From a virus, in IMG/VR virus record IMGVR_UViG_3300047299_000067, positions 1 through 64,000 of that record: a stretch of DNA of 64,000 nucleotides. One strand, 5' to 3'. Below, piece after piece: positions 34,573 to 44,303 of this stretch. Numbering within the stretch: the first letter of the stretch is position 1; each line of letters begins with the position of its first letter. A program made the translations under genes and the position numbers. The notes under the pieces were generated by a model, which ran no database searches, was not told where the DNA came from, and worked only from the letters and a program-made list of their open reading frames with translations.

Positions 34573-35432
34573 TGTTAGACGATAATTCTATTACCTGGTT
34601 ATTTGGTATTGAAAAATACTTTCACTTTCAGCGTCAATTCGATCAAGAACTGTTTATTCGTTCGTTGATTAATTTAAAATACAGCGACCAAATAAACAAG
34701 CCATGGAAGTTGCGTGATTTAATAACTTTAGATTACTCGCTATATCCTACAGATAGCAGAGAACATCGCACTAATATATACACTAAGTTATGTGTCGAAA
34801 ATAATATAACAACTCAAGAAGTAGTTTACTTGTTAAGTTCGATTTGGCCAACAGACGCATTGATTAGTAAGTTGCATCACATAGTAGCGTTAAACCAGGG
34901 AGAACTGTTAGCAACAGTATTTTCTAAAGGGCAAGTGTTTAGTAAAATATGGATGTCGGAAATACTTTCTAAGTTTGATTTAAAGTTCGATAGTATTTTA
35001 TTAATCGGTGGCTGGCTAGCACATCATACTTTATATTTGAATGATGTTAAGTTTAATGAGCTTTACAGCATTGATCCCGATTCGAGCATAAACGAGTTGA
35101 TTGAAATTGTTAACCCTGGTGCTATAGTTGTTAATAAACAAATAAACGAGTGCTTTGATTTTGCAAATAATATTACAATATATGGTAAAACAATACTACC
35201 AAGTTTAGTTATCAATACTTCTGCAGAGCATATGGACAACGCATGGTACGAAAAACTTGCACCCGGGACAAAAGTCTTTATTGAAAGCAATGATTATGAT
35301 ATACCCGAGCACATTAACTGGTGCACAAATTTAGAAAACTTTGCAGCTAAGTATCCTATGCAAACAGTTTATTATCGCGGAGAATTGGCACTTTCTAAAT
35401 ACAAGCGTTTTGCACTTTACGGAATAAAATAA
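34572..35432 (+). CDS. SAM-dependent methyltransferase-like protein (class I)
   Basis: A 286-residue protein. Its second half contains SILLIGGWLAHHTLYL (glycine-containing motif I), YSIDPDSSINEL (acidic residue at the end of strand 2), and LVINTSAEHMDNAWYEKL followed by TKVFIESNDY (motif IV-like). This pattern fits a class I methyltransferase fold and is met in phages beside radical SAM genes. The N-terminal 120 residues are helical and unassigned. Start at ATG 34572 overlaps the previous TAA. Methyl acceptor unknown; a sugar or protein of this locus is likely. Confidence 0.55.
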   Translation: MLDDNSITWLFGIEKYFHFQRQFDQELFIRSLINLKYSDQINKPWKLRDLITLDYSLYPTDSREHRTNIYTKLCVENNITTQEVVYLLSSIWPTDALISKLHHIVALNQGELLATVFSKGQVFSKIWMSEILSKFDLKFDSILLIGGWLAHHTLYLNDVKFNELYSIDPDSSINELIEIVNPGAIVVNKQINECFDFANNITIYGKTILPSLVINTSAEHMDNAWYEKLAPGTKVFIESNDYDIPEHINWCTNLENFAAKYPMQTVYYRGELALSKYKRFALYGIK

Positions 35433-36604
35433 TGTATAACTATAGCGAAATAAAAACAGTGCATCTAGAAATGACCGAAGCATGCAATGCTTCTTGTCCT
35501 ATGTGTGCGAGAAATCTAAACGGAGGCGAGGTTAGTCCTTTATTACACGGTGCAGAATTATCTATCGCAGATATCGAAAAAATATTCACAGTAGATTTTA
35601 TTAAACAGTTGGATCGAATTTACATGTGCGGGAACTACGGCGACCCGGCGGTAGCAAGCGACACCCTCGAAGCTTTTGCGTACTTTAGAGAAAACAATCC
35701 TAAAATAAATCTAAGCATGCATACTAACGGCAGTATGAAAAAGCCAGAATGGTGGGCAGAACTTGCGGGAGTTATCGGCAAACGAGGTTATGTTATATTT
35801 GGCATCGACGGACTTGAGGATACTAATCATTTATATAGACAAGGAACTGTTTGGAAAAAGATTATGGAAAATGCCCGAGCGTTTATCGAAGCCGGCGGTA
35901 GAGCACGTTGGGATTATATCGTATTTGCACACAATGAACATCAAGTGGAGCAAGCCGAGCAATTGGCAAAGGATATGAACTTTGAAAAGTTTAATGTTAA
36001 AAAGTCAAACAGATTCTTTAGCAACACCCGCGGCGAAGTTAAACAAGAGCACCAAGCAGGTAATCGCAAAGGTGCTGCAACTACTTTACTTGCCATGCCC
36101 ACCGATCCTAAATATCACAACCAAGCTATTAAAAAATTGAGTGACTTAACCAAAGGACAACAGTCCGATCCGTATCAGCTGATTACAACTGTAGCAGACT
36201 TAGAAGGTAAAGTTGGCAGTCAACGGTTTTCTTCGGACCCTGATAAGAAAAAGCCAATGGAAAAGTATTGGGACGAAGTCCCAATCAAATGTAAAGTAGC
36301 CGAAGAAAAAAGCATTTACATAACAGCAGAAGGATATTTGCAACCATGCTGCTGGACTGCTGGACAAATGTATGTGTGGTACTGGAAAGACCGTGGAGGA
36401 CAAATTTGGAACGCTATAGATCAAGCAGGACTAGATACACTTGATTTAAAACAACATTCTCTAGAACAAGTTATAAGTGGTAAATTCATTCAAGAAGTCA
36501 TTCCCGACAGTTGGAGCAAACCCAGCTGTGCAGAGGGAAAACTGGCAGTATGTGCCAAGACTTGCGGCACTAAATACGATGTATTTACAAGCCAATTTAA
36601 ATGA
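35432..36604 (+). CDS. Radical SAM protein, subfamily C (C-terminal Cys region)
   Basis: A 390-residue radical SAM enzyme with the core cysteines close to the N-terminus: CNASCPMC at 18-25. The usual GGEP is replaced by MCGNYGDPAV, as in a subset of SPASM-type enzymes. The C-terminal region carries further cysteines (one in PIKCKVAEE, two in LQPCCWTAGQ, then CAEGKLAVCAKTCG), consistent with auxiliary clusters in a SPASM/twitch domain. The next gene is a paralogue of the same design. The pair differs from the subfamily at 18518 in having no N-terminal cysteine extension. Confidence 0.88.
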   Translation: MYNYSEIKTVHLEMTEACNASCPMCARNLNGGEVSPLLHGAELSIADIEKIFTVDFIKQLDRIYMCGNYGDPAVASDTLEAFAYFRENNPKINLSMHTNGSMKKPEWWAELAGVIGKRGYVIFGIDGLEDTNHLYRQGTVWKKIMENARAFIEAGGRARWDYIVFAHNEHQVEQAEQLAKDMNFEKFNVKKSNRFFSNTRGEVKQEHQAGNRKGAATTLLAMPTDPKYHNQAIKKLSDLTKGQQSDPYQLITTVADLEGKVGSQRFSSDPDKKKPMEKYWDEVPIKCKVAEEKSIYITAEGYLQPCCWTAGQMYVWYWKDRGGQIWNAIDQAGLDTLDLKQHSLEQVISGKFIQEVIPDSWSKPSCAEGKLAVCAKTCGTKYDVFTSQFK

Positions 36605-37737
36605 ATTTACAACAAATTAAAAAAATAGAACTAGAAATTTCTAGTAATTGCAATGCAGCTTGTCCGGGCTGTGCAAGAACACAATATCAAGGTGATTTTT
36701 CTGTAGAGAATATTACATTAGAGCAAATTAAAAATATCTTTCCTGATAGAGAATCTATTGTTGATAAGAATTTTAAATTGTGCGGGGTGTTAGGCGATCC
36801 AATTATCAACAAGGACTGTTTAGAAATCGTGCGTTATATTGTTGCCAATGACGGATACTGCCAACTTAGCACTAACGCTGGATTACGAGATGCTGAGTTC
36901 TGGACAGAACTTGGTGTGCTGTCTAAATATACCAATCGTGTTGATGTAAATTTTTGTATAGACGGTCACCGAGACACTAATCACATTTATCGTATTGGCA
37001 CAGACTGGGCAGTTATTGAACGCAACCTAGAAGCATATTGTTCGGCAACTGAATATAAACCTGCAGGGACCTGGGTTTATATTGTATTCGATCATAACGA
37101 ACACGAACTAGAAACGGCCCAGAAGCATGCCGAACGCTTGGGATTACAATTTGCAACAAGAACAGGTATGCGAAATAGCTTGCATAACTGGGTAAGCGAC
37201 TTAAAAAGAAAAAACAAAGAAACTAAACAGGTAGAATATTCTACCCAAGTTATAACAACTAGCGGAGCAAAAGAGCATAGTAAAAAGGCAATTGTTGCCG
37301 AGCTAGATAATTTTATTAAACTGGCAGAAGAAAAGAAAAATAGAAAAGCTCCGCCGCCAAATATTACTTTTATGCTAACTGAAGAAGATGCATACGAACA
37401 GAAGAAACAAGAAATAGTTTCATCCATTAAATGCAAATTATATCACGAACGAGAACTGTTTATTGCTAGCAACATGACTGTATGGCCGTGCTGCTTCTTA
37501 TGGGACAATATGTTCAGACGTAAAGAACAAATTGTCGATAAGCTAGGTATATTTGACGAAGAATGGAATAGTTTAAAAAAACATTCTATAGACGAGATAT
37601 TAGAGCACCCGTGGTTTGATCATTTACTTCGTGCTTCCTGGGACCCGGATCACCCGCTACATTTTAATAGATGTATTAGAACATGTGCTTACAATAAGGC
37701 ATATCAAAACGAATTTAATTATAAGGATAAGAAATAA
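36601..37737 (+). CDS. Radical SAM protein, subfamily C, tandem paralogue
   Basis: A 378-residue enzyme with CNAACPGC at 17-24 and LCGVLGDPII in the GGEP position. C-terminal cysteines appear in IKCKLYHE, VWPCCFLWD and RCIRTCAYN, equivalent to those of the upstream paralogue. It is coupled to both neighbours by ATGA or one-base overlap. Functional prediction is the same as for the gene before it; a shared substrate or a heteromeric complex is plausible but not shown. Confidence 0.88.
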   Translation: MNLQQIKKIELEISSNCNAACPGCARTQYQGDFSVENITLEQIKNIFPDRESIVDKNFKLCGVLGDPIINKDCLEIVRYIVANDGYCQLSTNAGLRDAEFWTELGVLSKYTNRVDVNFCIDGHRDTNHIYRIGTDWAVIERNLEAYCSATEYKPAGTWVYIVFDHNEHELETAQKHAERLGLQFATRTGMRNSLHNWVSDLKRKNKETKQVEYSTQVITTSGAKEHSKKAIVAELDNFIKLAEEKKNRKAPPPNITFMLTEEDAYEQKKQEIVSSIKCKLYHERELFIASNMTVWPCCFLWDNMFRRKEQIVDKLGIFDEEWNSLKKHSIDEILEHPWFDHLLRASWDPDHPLHFNRCIRTCAYNKAYQNEFNYKDKK

Positions 37738-39143
37738 TGCAAAAGCTACCAAGTAAAACTTTTTGTATTTTACCGTGGGTGCATTTAAGCACTCGCCCAA
37801 ACGGACATATGCGTGTATGCTGTACGGCAAATGCCAGCAGTGTAGGTCCCACTAACGACAAGGAGCATGGTGGCGAAGTCGGAGTTCTAAAACAAGAAGA
37901 TGGCAAACCGGCTAACTTAAACGTTACGGACTTTCTAAGTAGTTGGAATAATACTTACATGAAAAACACTCGCTTGAAAATGTTGGCAGGCGAAGAACCT
38001 CCGAGTTGTACCAAATGCTATAAAGAAGAACGCGAAGGGCATAAAAGCAAACGTCAATGGGAAACAGCGTATTGGAGCCAACGAGTTGATTTAAACAAGC
38101 TATTAGCAGACACAGACACTGATGGAAGTGTTCCTCCGCAAATTACGTATATCGACATGCGTTTTGGTACTAAGTGCAACTTGGCTTGTGTTATGTGCAG
38201 CCCGCATGACAGTAGTTTATGGATTCCTGAATGGAATAAAATTTATCCAAATATCTCCAACCCGGTGCTTAAAGAAACAATGGGCTGGGATAAAAATGAA
38301 CAAGCTACAAATGGCGCAAGTTACAACTGGCATAAAAACAATCCAGAGTTTTGGACGCAGTTATGGGAACAGATTCCTAACATGAAGCAACTTTATTTTG
38401 CAGGCGGCGAGCCGTTGATTATCGACGAACACTATGAAATTTTGGAGCAGTGTATTAAACAAGGCTATGCCAAAGATATGGAAATACGTTATAACAGCAA
38501 TGGCGTAGAATGGCGTGAAGACTTGTTTGAACTTTGGAGCCATTTTAAGCTAGTACGTTTCCATTATAGCGTAGACGCAGTAGGCGAACGAAACGATTAC
38601 ATTCGTTATCCGAGCAAATGGGACCGCAACTTAGAAGCATTTAAGCAGTTGGATGAATTGACAGGCGATAACGTAGAAGTTACAATAGCATGTGCAGTGC
38701 AGGCTTTAAACATTTATTATATTCCCGAGTTCTTAAAGTGGAAGTTAGAACACGGATTTAAAAAGGTTAACATGTGGCCATTTGGCGCAGGTGGCATCAA
38801 CTATCATTTTGTGTACCATCCACCGCATTTAAACGTTAAAGTATTGCCAATGTGGTTTAAAGACGAAATTGAACGCAAGTACGAAGAATTTATACCATGG
38901 TGGCAAGCCAACTGGCAAAAAGGTGTGCCCGAATGGCATAAAGGAAAAGTCACGCAAGAAATGTTCGATTCTGCGGATTACGGTATTAGCAGATTACGTG
39001 GCATGATTAAGTTTGCCAAGAGCGAAGACTGGAGTAATAGATTGCCGGAGATGAAGCAATATTTAGAAGCATTAGATGCACATCGAGGAACAAACTTTTA
39101 CGAAACATTCCCTGAAATGAAGGATATATTTAAAGATGTTTGA
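37737..39143 (+). CDS. Radical SAM protein, subfamily B (N-terminal CC motif)
   Basis: A 468-residue radical SAM enzyme. The N-terminus has FCILPWVHLSTRPNGHMRVC followed by a second Cys (C10, C28, C29), then CTKC at 91-94: an auxiliary cysteine set before the barrel. Core cysteines are CNLACVMC at 147-154, and FAGGEPLII gives the GGEP motif. The C-terminus ends with HRGTNFYETFPEM, the same closing motif as subfamily A. Four more genes here share the N-terminal pattern (40073, 42271, 44730, 45823). It is followed by a PP-loop enzyme that starts 8 bases inside it. Confidence 0.9.
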   Translation: MQKLPSKTFCILPWVHLSTRPNGHMRVCCTANASSVGPTNDKEHGGEVGVLKQEDGKPANLNVTDFLSSWNNTYMKNTRLKMLAGEEPPSCTKCYKEEREGHKSKRQWETAYWSQRVDLNKLLADTDTDGSVPPQITYIDMRFGTKCNLACVMCSPHDSSLWIPEWNKIYPNISNPVLKETMGWDKNEQATNGASYNWHKNNPEFWTQLWEQIPNMKQLYFAGGEPLIIDEHYEILEQCIKQGYAKDMEIRYNSNGVEWREDLFELWSHFKLVRFHYSVDAVGERNDYIRYPSKWDRNLEAFKQLDELTGDNVEVTIACAVQALNIYYIPEFLKWKLEHGFKKVNMWPFGAGGINYHFVYHPPHLNVKVLPMWFKDEIERKYEEFIPWWQANWQKGVPEWHKGKVTQEMFDSADYGISRLRGMIKFAKSEDWSNRLPEMKQYLEALDAHRGTNFYETFPEMKDIFKDV

Positions 39144-40071
39144 ACGAAACACTAATGTAGGTTTTGATTTTAATTGGAGCAGAGTTCCTGACTCTAATAT
39201 AACTAAAAGAAACATAACCGTTATACATGACTTTTTGCAAGAAAATAAAAAGAATGTAGATTGGAATAATATTTACAATATAAATGGTATTCCTATTTAC
39301 TTGAATCGAGAGGAAGAAAACATAGCAATAACATTAAGTGGCGGTGCAGACAGCTCGATGTTATTATTTTTGCTATGCAGTTTGATAGAAGACTTAAAAA
39401 TAAATCCAACTATTCATGCGATTACAATGGTTAGATTTTGGCGAGATAGAATTTATATAGAAGATTTAGTTGCAAACGTTATTGGCTTTATAAATTCTAG
39501 ATTCCCTAATATAAAAATAAAATCTCATTTTGGATTCATTCCTACCGCGTTAGAAACTACTCCTTTAGAAAATTTAAATTTTAGACTAGATCCTGCATGG
39601 TCGGGGAGAAAACCTGACGATTTAAAGGGCCGATTTGCTGATGTTTATGCCGTAGGCGATTATTCTGATTATGTATGCAGCAGAAATAATATCGGTTATT
39701 CTTATACAGGAACAACTACTAACCCCGAGCACCATATTGCATTGGCTCCTGAATTTAGAAATGTTAAGGAAATAGATCCCAACAGATACAGCTATCAATT
39801 TTTTAAGAAAATAGGAAAAAATACTTTTTCAATGGGTCCATTTGAATATATACAAAAAAACTGGGTTATGGCGCAGTACGAAAACTTCGGGTTAGAAGAT
39901 TATATGATGATGACTCGTAGCTGCGAAGGCGGAAAACATAATATGGATTTAACTTTCGGCCCCGGTAAATGGACGGCCGAAGGAAGCAAATATGTCTGCG
40001 GTCGTTGTTTTTTCTGCAATGAAAGATCATGGGCATTAGATTCGAAAATGCCGTTTTTAATTAAGAAATAA
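39136..40071 (+). CDS. QueC-like PP-loop ATP pyrophosphatase, copy 1
   Basis: A 311-residue PP-loop enzyme: ITLSGGADSSMLL at 65-77 is the ATP pyrophosphate loop (SGGxDS). The C-terminus has TRSCEGG (Cys near 263) and CGRCFFCNER (C288, C291, C294), a four-Cys zinc-type site like that of 7-cyano-7-deazaguanine synthase QueC. It lacks the rest of the queuosine pathway as neighbours (no QueD or FolE here), so it may adenylate another acid for amide, nitrile or thio transfer. A second copy lies at 41436, with radical SAM genes before, between and after: a strict alternation that suggests joint function. Confidence 0.72.
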   Translation: MFERNTNVGFDFNWSRVPDSNITKRNITVIHDFLQENKKNVDWNNIYNINGIPIYLNREEENIAITLSGGADSSMLLFLLCSLIEDLKINPTIHAITMVRFWRDRIYIEDLVANVIGFINSRFPNIKIKSHFGFIPTALETTPLENLNFRLDPAWSGRKPDDLKGRFADVYAVGDYSDYVCSRNNIGYSYTGTTTNPEHHIALAPEFRNVKEIDPNRYSYQFFKKIGKNTFSMGPFEYIQKNWVMAQYENFGLEDYMMMTRSCEGGKHNMDLTFGPGKWTAEGSKYVCGRCFFCNERSWALDSKMPFLIKK

Positions 40072-40072
40072 C

Positions 40073-41443
40073 ATGACTAATCCGATTACTTGCTATTATA
40101 CATTAGGCGGCATAAACTATAAAAATGGCTTTGTTACAAGCTGCCCGCAACAAAGCGACCAGCTTTACATTATGAAAGAAGGGCAATCTATTAAGCCCAG
40201 TGATATCATTAATTCCGAGGGCTTTAAAAAGCACAGAAAAGAAATGATGTCCGGACAATGGAGCGCAGGTTGTCATTTATGTAAAGAAATTGAAGTAAAT
40301 GGCGCCGGGCATAGTATGAGAAAGGATTACCCTGCAACAACGTTACACTATAATGAAGAAACTGGAGAAATTGATTTTGCTGGCGTAAAGCATTTAGAGT
40401 TGCGTTTTAGTAACGCATGCAATTTTGCATGTTTGCATTGTAGCGATGTGTATAGTAGCGGCTGGATGAGTAAATTAAAATACTACGAACCAGACAAAGA
40501 TGACTTTAGATTTCAGTTGATTCAATTAACCAAAAAGATGCATCGTGTTGGCGCAGAAGATAAACTATCTATTGACATTGATATAGAAAGCATGGAAGTT
40601 ATTGTTAATGACTTAATTGCAAACTTTCCTAACTTAGAAAAAATCGACTTCGCCGGTGGAGAAGTATTATATCAAAAGCAATTCTTGCCATGCTTAGAGT
40701 TATTAGCAACACATCCTAATGCAAAAAACATAGGAATAGTATTTCATTCTAACTTTAATGCTCGCGCAGACCTTCATAGATTATACAATGCATTAAAGAA
40801 TTTTAAATGCACTCCGGAATTGCCAGAATCTATAACGACGACAATTATGTTAAGTTTAGATTCCGGCAAGAATATTTACGACTACTTCAGAACTGGTCAA
40901 TGGGAAGTTCTTAAACAAAATTTGAGTGAGTTCAATTCATATGATATCGACAATAAAATAAAATTAACAATTGTATGTACTACAAGCGCTTACCAAATTA
41001 TGGACATTGAAAACATTTTTAGTTCTTTCTTAGAATTAGACGTGAATGAGATTAGCTCTAGTATCGTATATACACCTAAATACTTAAATCCATCATTGAT
41101 GATGTTAAATTTTAAAGACAGTGTGCTAGCGGATTTGGAATCTACAAAGAAAATAATAGCCAATGCAAATTTTGAAAGATATAAAAATATTGCCGTAACG
41201 TCAAAAAAACGTTCGTGGCATCCGGTTGCAAAAACATTTAAAGATATAATTTCGGCACAAGACGCAATAGAAAATATTAAAACATATATTACTAATACTG
41301 TTCTACCAGACACAGAATATATGGTTATGTCGTTAGAGCATTATATAGGCAAAACAGACAAGATCTGGAAACAAGAATTTAATGAAAGATTTGTTAAGTA
41401 CAAATACATAGACGGAAAGATTATAAGGAACGAACATGATTGA
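40073..41443 (+). CDS. Radical SAM protein, subfamily B-like variant
   Basis: A 456-residue radical SAM enzyme with core CNFACLHC at 116-123 and FAGGEVLYQ as the GGEP variant. The N-terminal auxiliary set is reduced: C24 (in VTSCPQQ), then CHLC at 67-70; the PWxH and CC features of subfamily B are lost, although the YYTLGGI start is in the same position. It begins one base after the first PP-loop gene and overlaps the second by 8 bases. Its long middle differs from its relatives, so its substrate may differ. Confidence 0.86.
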   Translation: MTNPITCYYTLGGINYKNGFVTSCPQQSDQLYIMKEGQSIKPSDIINSEGFKKHRKEMMSGQWSAGCHLCKEIEVNGAGHSMRKDYPATTLHYNEETGEIDFAGVKHLELRFSNACNFACLHCSDVYSSGWMSKLKYYEPDKDDFRFQLIQLTKKMHRVGAEDKLSIDIDIESMEVIVNDLIANFPNLEKIDFAGGEVLYQKQFLPCLELLATHPNAKNIGIVFHSNFNARADLHRLYNALKNFKCTPELPESITTTIMLSLDSGKNIYDYFRTGQWEVLKQNLSEFNSYDIDNKIKLTIVCTTSAYQIMDIENIFSSFLELDVNEISSSIVYTPKYLNPSLMMLNFKDSVLADLESTKKIIANANFERYKNIAVTSKKRSWHPVAKTFKDIISAQDAIENIKTYITNTVLPDTEYMVMSLEHYIGKTDKIWKQEFNERFVKYKYIDGKIIRNEHD

Positions 41444-42278
41444 TTTTAGTGCAAGCAACGATTTATACAAGAATATACCAGAGTCGTACGGGAACATTCG
41501 ACTATTCCGTTTCGACGGATTAGATCTACCATTTAATCCCGATTGGAAGAACATTGGTATTAACTTAAGTGGCGGCGCCGACAGTAGTTGTTTGCTAATG
41601 TTGTTATGCAAAATTATAGAAGAAACTAAATCTGATTGCCGGGTACATGTAATCCAACATCATCGTTGCTGGAATATTCGTCCGTGGCAAGGCCCAGTTG
41701 CATTAGAAGTTTTTAACAAATTTAAAGAATTATTCCCCGCTATAGAATTCATTCGCTATAAAAATTTCATCCCTGTTGAATTAGAATGGGGCGTACTTGG
41801 TCCTATTACAACAGATGCAAAAGGCCGTCCTCGATCCGGCGATCAAATCATTGTAGATTCGTTTAACGAATATGTAATGTACAACGAAAATATTGATGCT
41901 ATGTATAATGGTACTAGCAGAAACCCTGATGTAGATTTGCCTCATAAAATGATGAATAGAGAAAAGTCTGCAGAACAAGGCGAGGTTCGTGACTTAATCT
42001 TTAAGAAAGTAAAGGGCTTAGTAATACTTCCTTTTAAGTTCGTTCGTAAGGATTGGATTGTAGCACAATTTTATCGTCAAGGACGTGCAGACTTGTATAA
42101 TACAACACGTAGTTGCGAAGGCAATGTAGGGCATGCAACTAGTGCAGAATTGATCCCGACATTAGAAGATTACAAACCTGGTATGTATGTTCCGTTGTGT
42201 AAAGAATGTTTTTGGTGCTTAGAGAGAGACTGGGCAGATAGCAAATTAGAAGAAACATTAGCGAAACTAAATGACTAA
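41436..42278 (+). CDS. QueC-like PP-loop ATP pyrophosphatase, copy 2
   Basis: A 280-residue paralogue of the gene at 39136. INLSGGADSSCLLM (42-55) is the PP-loop. The C-terminal zinc-type site is TRSCEGN plus CKECFWCLERDWA. The YNGTSRNPDVDLPHK segment matches YTGTTTNPEHHIA of copy 1, so the active-site surroundings are shared. It is slightly shorter than copy 1 because the N-terminus starts closer to the loop. Two copies with radical SAM partners argue for a multi-step modification rather than simple duplication. Confidence 0.72.
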   Translation: MIDFSASNDLYKNIPESYGNIRLFRFDGLDLPFNPDWKNIGINLSGGADSSCLLMLLCKIIEETKSDCRVHVIQHHRCWNIRPWQGPVALEVFNKFKELFPAIEFIRYKNFIPVELEWGVLGPITTDAKGRPRSGDQIIVDSFNEYVMYNENIDAMYNGTSRNPDVDLPHKMMNREKSAEQGEVRDLIFKKVKGLVILPFKFVRKDWIVAQFYRQGRADLYNTTRSCEGNVGHATSAELIPTLEDYKPGMYVPLCKECFWCLERDWADSKLEETLAKLND

Positions 42279-43581
42279 TACCTTTTGCCCTATTCCGTGG
42301 AACTTTCAAGCTATTCGCGCAAACGGTGACGTTCGTATTTGCTGTCAAGCCAACGTGACTAAGAACCAAGGTGTTATACGTAAACTAGATGGTACGGCTT
42401 ACAATGCAGGTCGTGATGATTTAGTGGAAGCCCGCAATGCCGAGCTTATGAAAATAGTTCGTAAGAATATGCTAGCAGGCGAATGGAGTGATGAATGTGG
42501 GCGCTGTAAAAGCGAAGAAGAAAACGGCCTAGTAAGTCGTCGCAGTTATGAAAACCAACAGTGGATTATGAACGTTAGTGCGGTTGCATCGGCAACTCAA
42601 GAAGATGGAACCATTGCAGTAGAAGATTTTCCTGTACATTATTATGATTTACGATTTGGTAATTTTTGCAACTTAAAGTGCAGAATGTGTGGCCCTACTG
42701 ATAGTAATGCATGGTACGACGATTGGATAGAATTAACAGGTACAAGCGAGTTTAAAGATACTAGCGGGATCATACAAATAACCAAAACCGACAAAGGATA
42801 TAGTGTGCCGCAATTCGATTGGTGCAATCATGAACCGTTTTGGGAACACTTAGAAAAGAATATGCATAATATAGAGCATGTATATTTTGCAGGTGGCGAA
42901 CCAATGTTGATAGAACGTCATTATGACTTTTTAGAACGTTGCGTAATTAGCGGTGCCGCCAAGAAGATGGTAATCGAATACAATACAAACATGAGCACGT
43001 TGCCAACTAGAGTGTTAAATCTATGGGCAAAGTTTAAACAAGTTCGTATTGGTGCAAGTGTCGATGGCATGGAAGCAGTATTAGAATATCAACGAAATCC
43101 TGCTAAATGGGATAAAGTGCTTGGAAACTTATATAAAGTTGATGCACTACCAAACAATGTTATTAGTTGGTTGGCTTTTACAGTTACGGCATATAATGTA
43201 TTGCATATGATTGACTTTATGAAGTGGAAACTAACTGAAAGCAATTTTAATCGTATTAATTCTAGCACACGCAGACCTATAATAACTTATCATGTTGCAC
43301 ATCATCCTAAACATTTAAACATTCGCGTATTACCTGCAGAATTTAAACAAGAAGTCGCGCACAGGTACGCAGAATTTTTACTTTGGATAGAACAAAGTTC
43401 TTTTAACGAGCACGTAAAACGCCATGCAAAAGAAATAGTAAATGGCGTAGTTAGTTATATGCAAAGTGATGATTACTATGATGAACACTGGCAAACATTT
43501 GTTAAATACACTGTAGAATTAGATGCAATAAGAAACGAATCTATAAAAGAAGTTGAACCGGAATTTAAAAAATACATATGA
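42271..43581 (+). CDS. Radical SAM protein, subfamily B
   Basis: A 436-residue enzyme with FCPIPWNFQAIRANGDVRIC and a second Cys at the N-terminus (C6, C24, C25), CGRC at 76-79, core CNLKCRMC at 133-140, and FAGGEPMLIE. It is close to the gene at 37737 in architecture and ends with the same type of terminal motif in weaker form (VEPEFKKYI). It overlaps the second PP-loop gene by 8 bases, completing a radical SAM / PP-loop alternation. Confidence 0.9.
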   Translation: MTNTFCPIPWNFQAIRANGDVRICCQANVTKNQGVIRKLDGTAYNAGRDDLVEARNAELMKIVRKNMLAGEWSDECGRCKSEEENGLVSRRSYENQQWIMNVSAVASATQEDGTIAVEDFPVHYYDLRFGNFCNLKCRMCGPTDSNAWYDDWIELTGTSEFKDTSGIIQITKTDKGYSVPQFDWCNHEPFWEHLEKNMHNIEHVYFAGGEPMLIERHYDFLERCVISGAAKKMVIEYNTNMSTLPTRVLNLWAKFKQVRIGASVDGMEAVLEYQRNPAKWDKVLGNLYKVDALPNNVISWLAFTVTAYNVLHMIDFMKWKLTESNFNRINSSTRRPIITYHVAHHPKHLNIRVLPAEFKQEVAHRYAEFLLWIEQSSFNEHVKRHAKEIVNGVVSYMQSDDYYDEHWQTFVKYTVELDAIRNESIKEVEPEFKKYI

Positions 43582-44303
43582 GCAAATTAATATATGAATA
43601 CGATACACTCGATTTATTGACAGGTAGTGTATTTCAAGTGACATGGGACTTGGGACGTCGTTGTAATTACGATTGCAGTTATTGCCCTGTACATAGGCAT
43701 GATAATTTTAGCCCGCATGCAACGTTAGAAGAATTAAAAAAGAACGCAGATTTTGTGTTCAAGTATATCTCGCTGTATATGAAGTATAGAAATTACAAAG
43801 AAGCAAGTATTAGTTTCACTGGTGGAGAACCAACAGTCAATCCTAACTTTATTCCTTTTATAAAATATCTAAACGAAACTTATGAAGCGAATTATAAAGA
43901 TCAATATTTTTGCTCGTTCGCGCTCACTAGTAATGGAGCTATGAGCGAAAAGATGGCCGATGCAATTGTAGATAATTTTAGTCATATTACTATTAGCTAT
44001 CATACAGAAGCAGACGAGACAATTAAAAAGAATGTGTTAGAGCGTATACAACAGATTTACGCAAAAGGCTCTATCAACCCATGTTCTGTTAGTATCAACG
44101 TTATGTTTCATGCACAATACTTCGACGAGTGTGTTAAGGTTTGTGAATTCCTTGATAGTAAGAATATTACATATGTTCCGCGTGTCATTGGCGAAGATCC
44201 TGATAGTCGACCTAGCTTCGCGCACAAATACACCGAAGCTCAAATGCAATGGATGAAAGATCATTGGGATAAGAAAAATAAAAAGGTAAACGAAAATGTC
44301 TGA
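43578..44303 (+). CDS. Radical SAM core protein, subfamily D (no C-terminal domain)
   Basis: A compact 241-residue radical SAM core: VTWDLGRRCNYDCSYCPVHR places C29, C33 and C36, and SFTGGEPTVNPNF is the GGEP motif. It corresponds to the first two thirds of the 393-residue protein at 47296 (VSWLLGRYCNYRCSYCWPY), which continues into a cysteine-containing C-terminal domain. Here that domain is apparently a separate gene directly downstream (44296), starting 8 bases inside this one. The two products probably form one functional enzyme. Confidence 0.85.
   Translation: MSKLIYEYDTLDLLTGSVFQVTWDLGRRCNYDCSYCPVHRHDNFSPHATLEELKKNADFVFKYISLYMKYRNYKEASISFTGGEPTVNPNFIPFIKYLNETYEANYKDQYFCSFALTSNGAMSEKMADAIVDNFSHITISYHTEADETIKKNVLERIQQIYAKGSINPCSVSINVMFHAQYFDECVKVCEFLDSKNITYVPRVIGEDPDSRPSFAHKYTEAQMQWMKDHWDKKNKKVNENV

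Noticed and set aside
39136-42278. A complete 7-deazaguanine DNA modification pathway
   Set aside because: Only the QueC-like part is present in this window; no QueD, FolE, or transglycosylase was seen.
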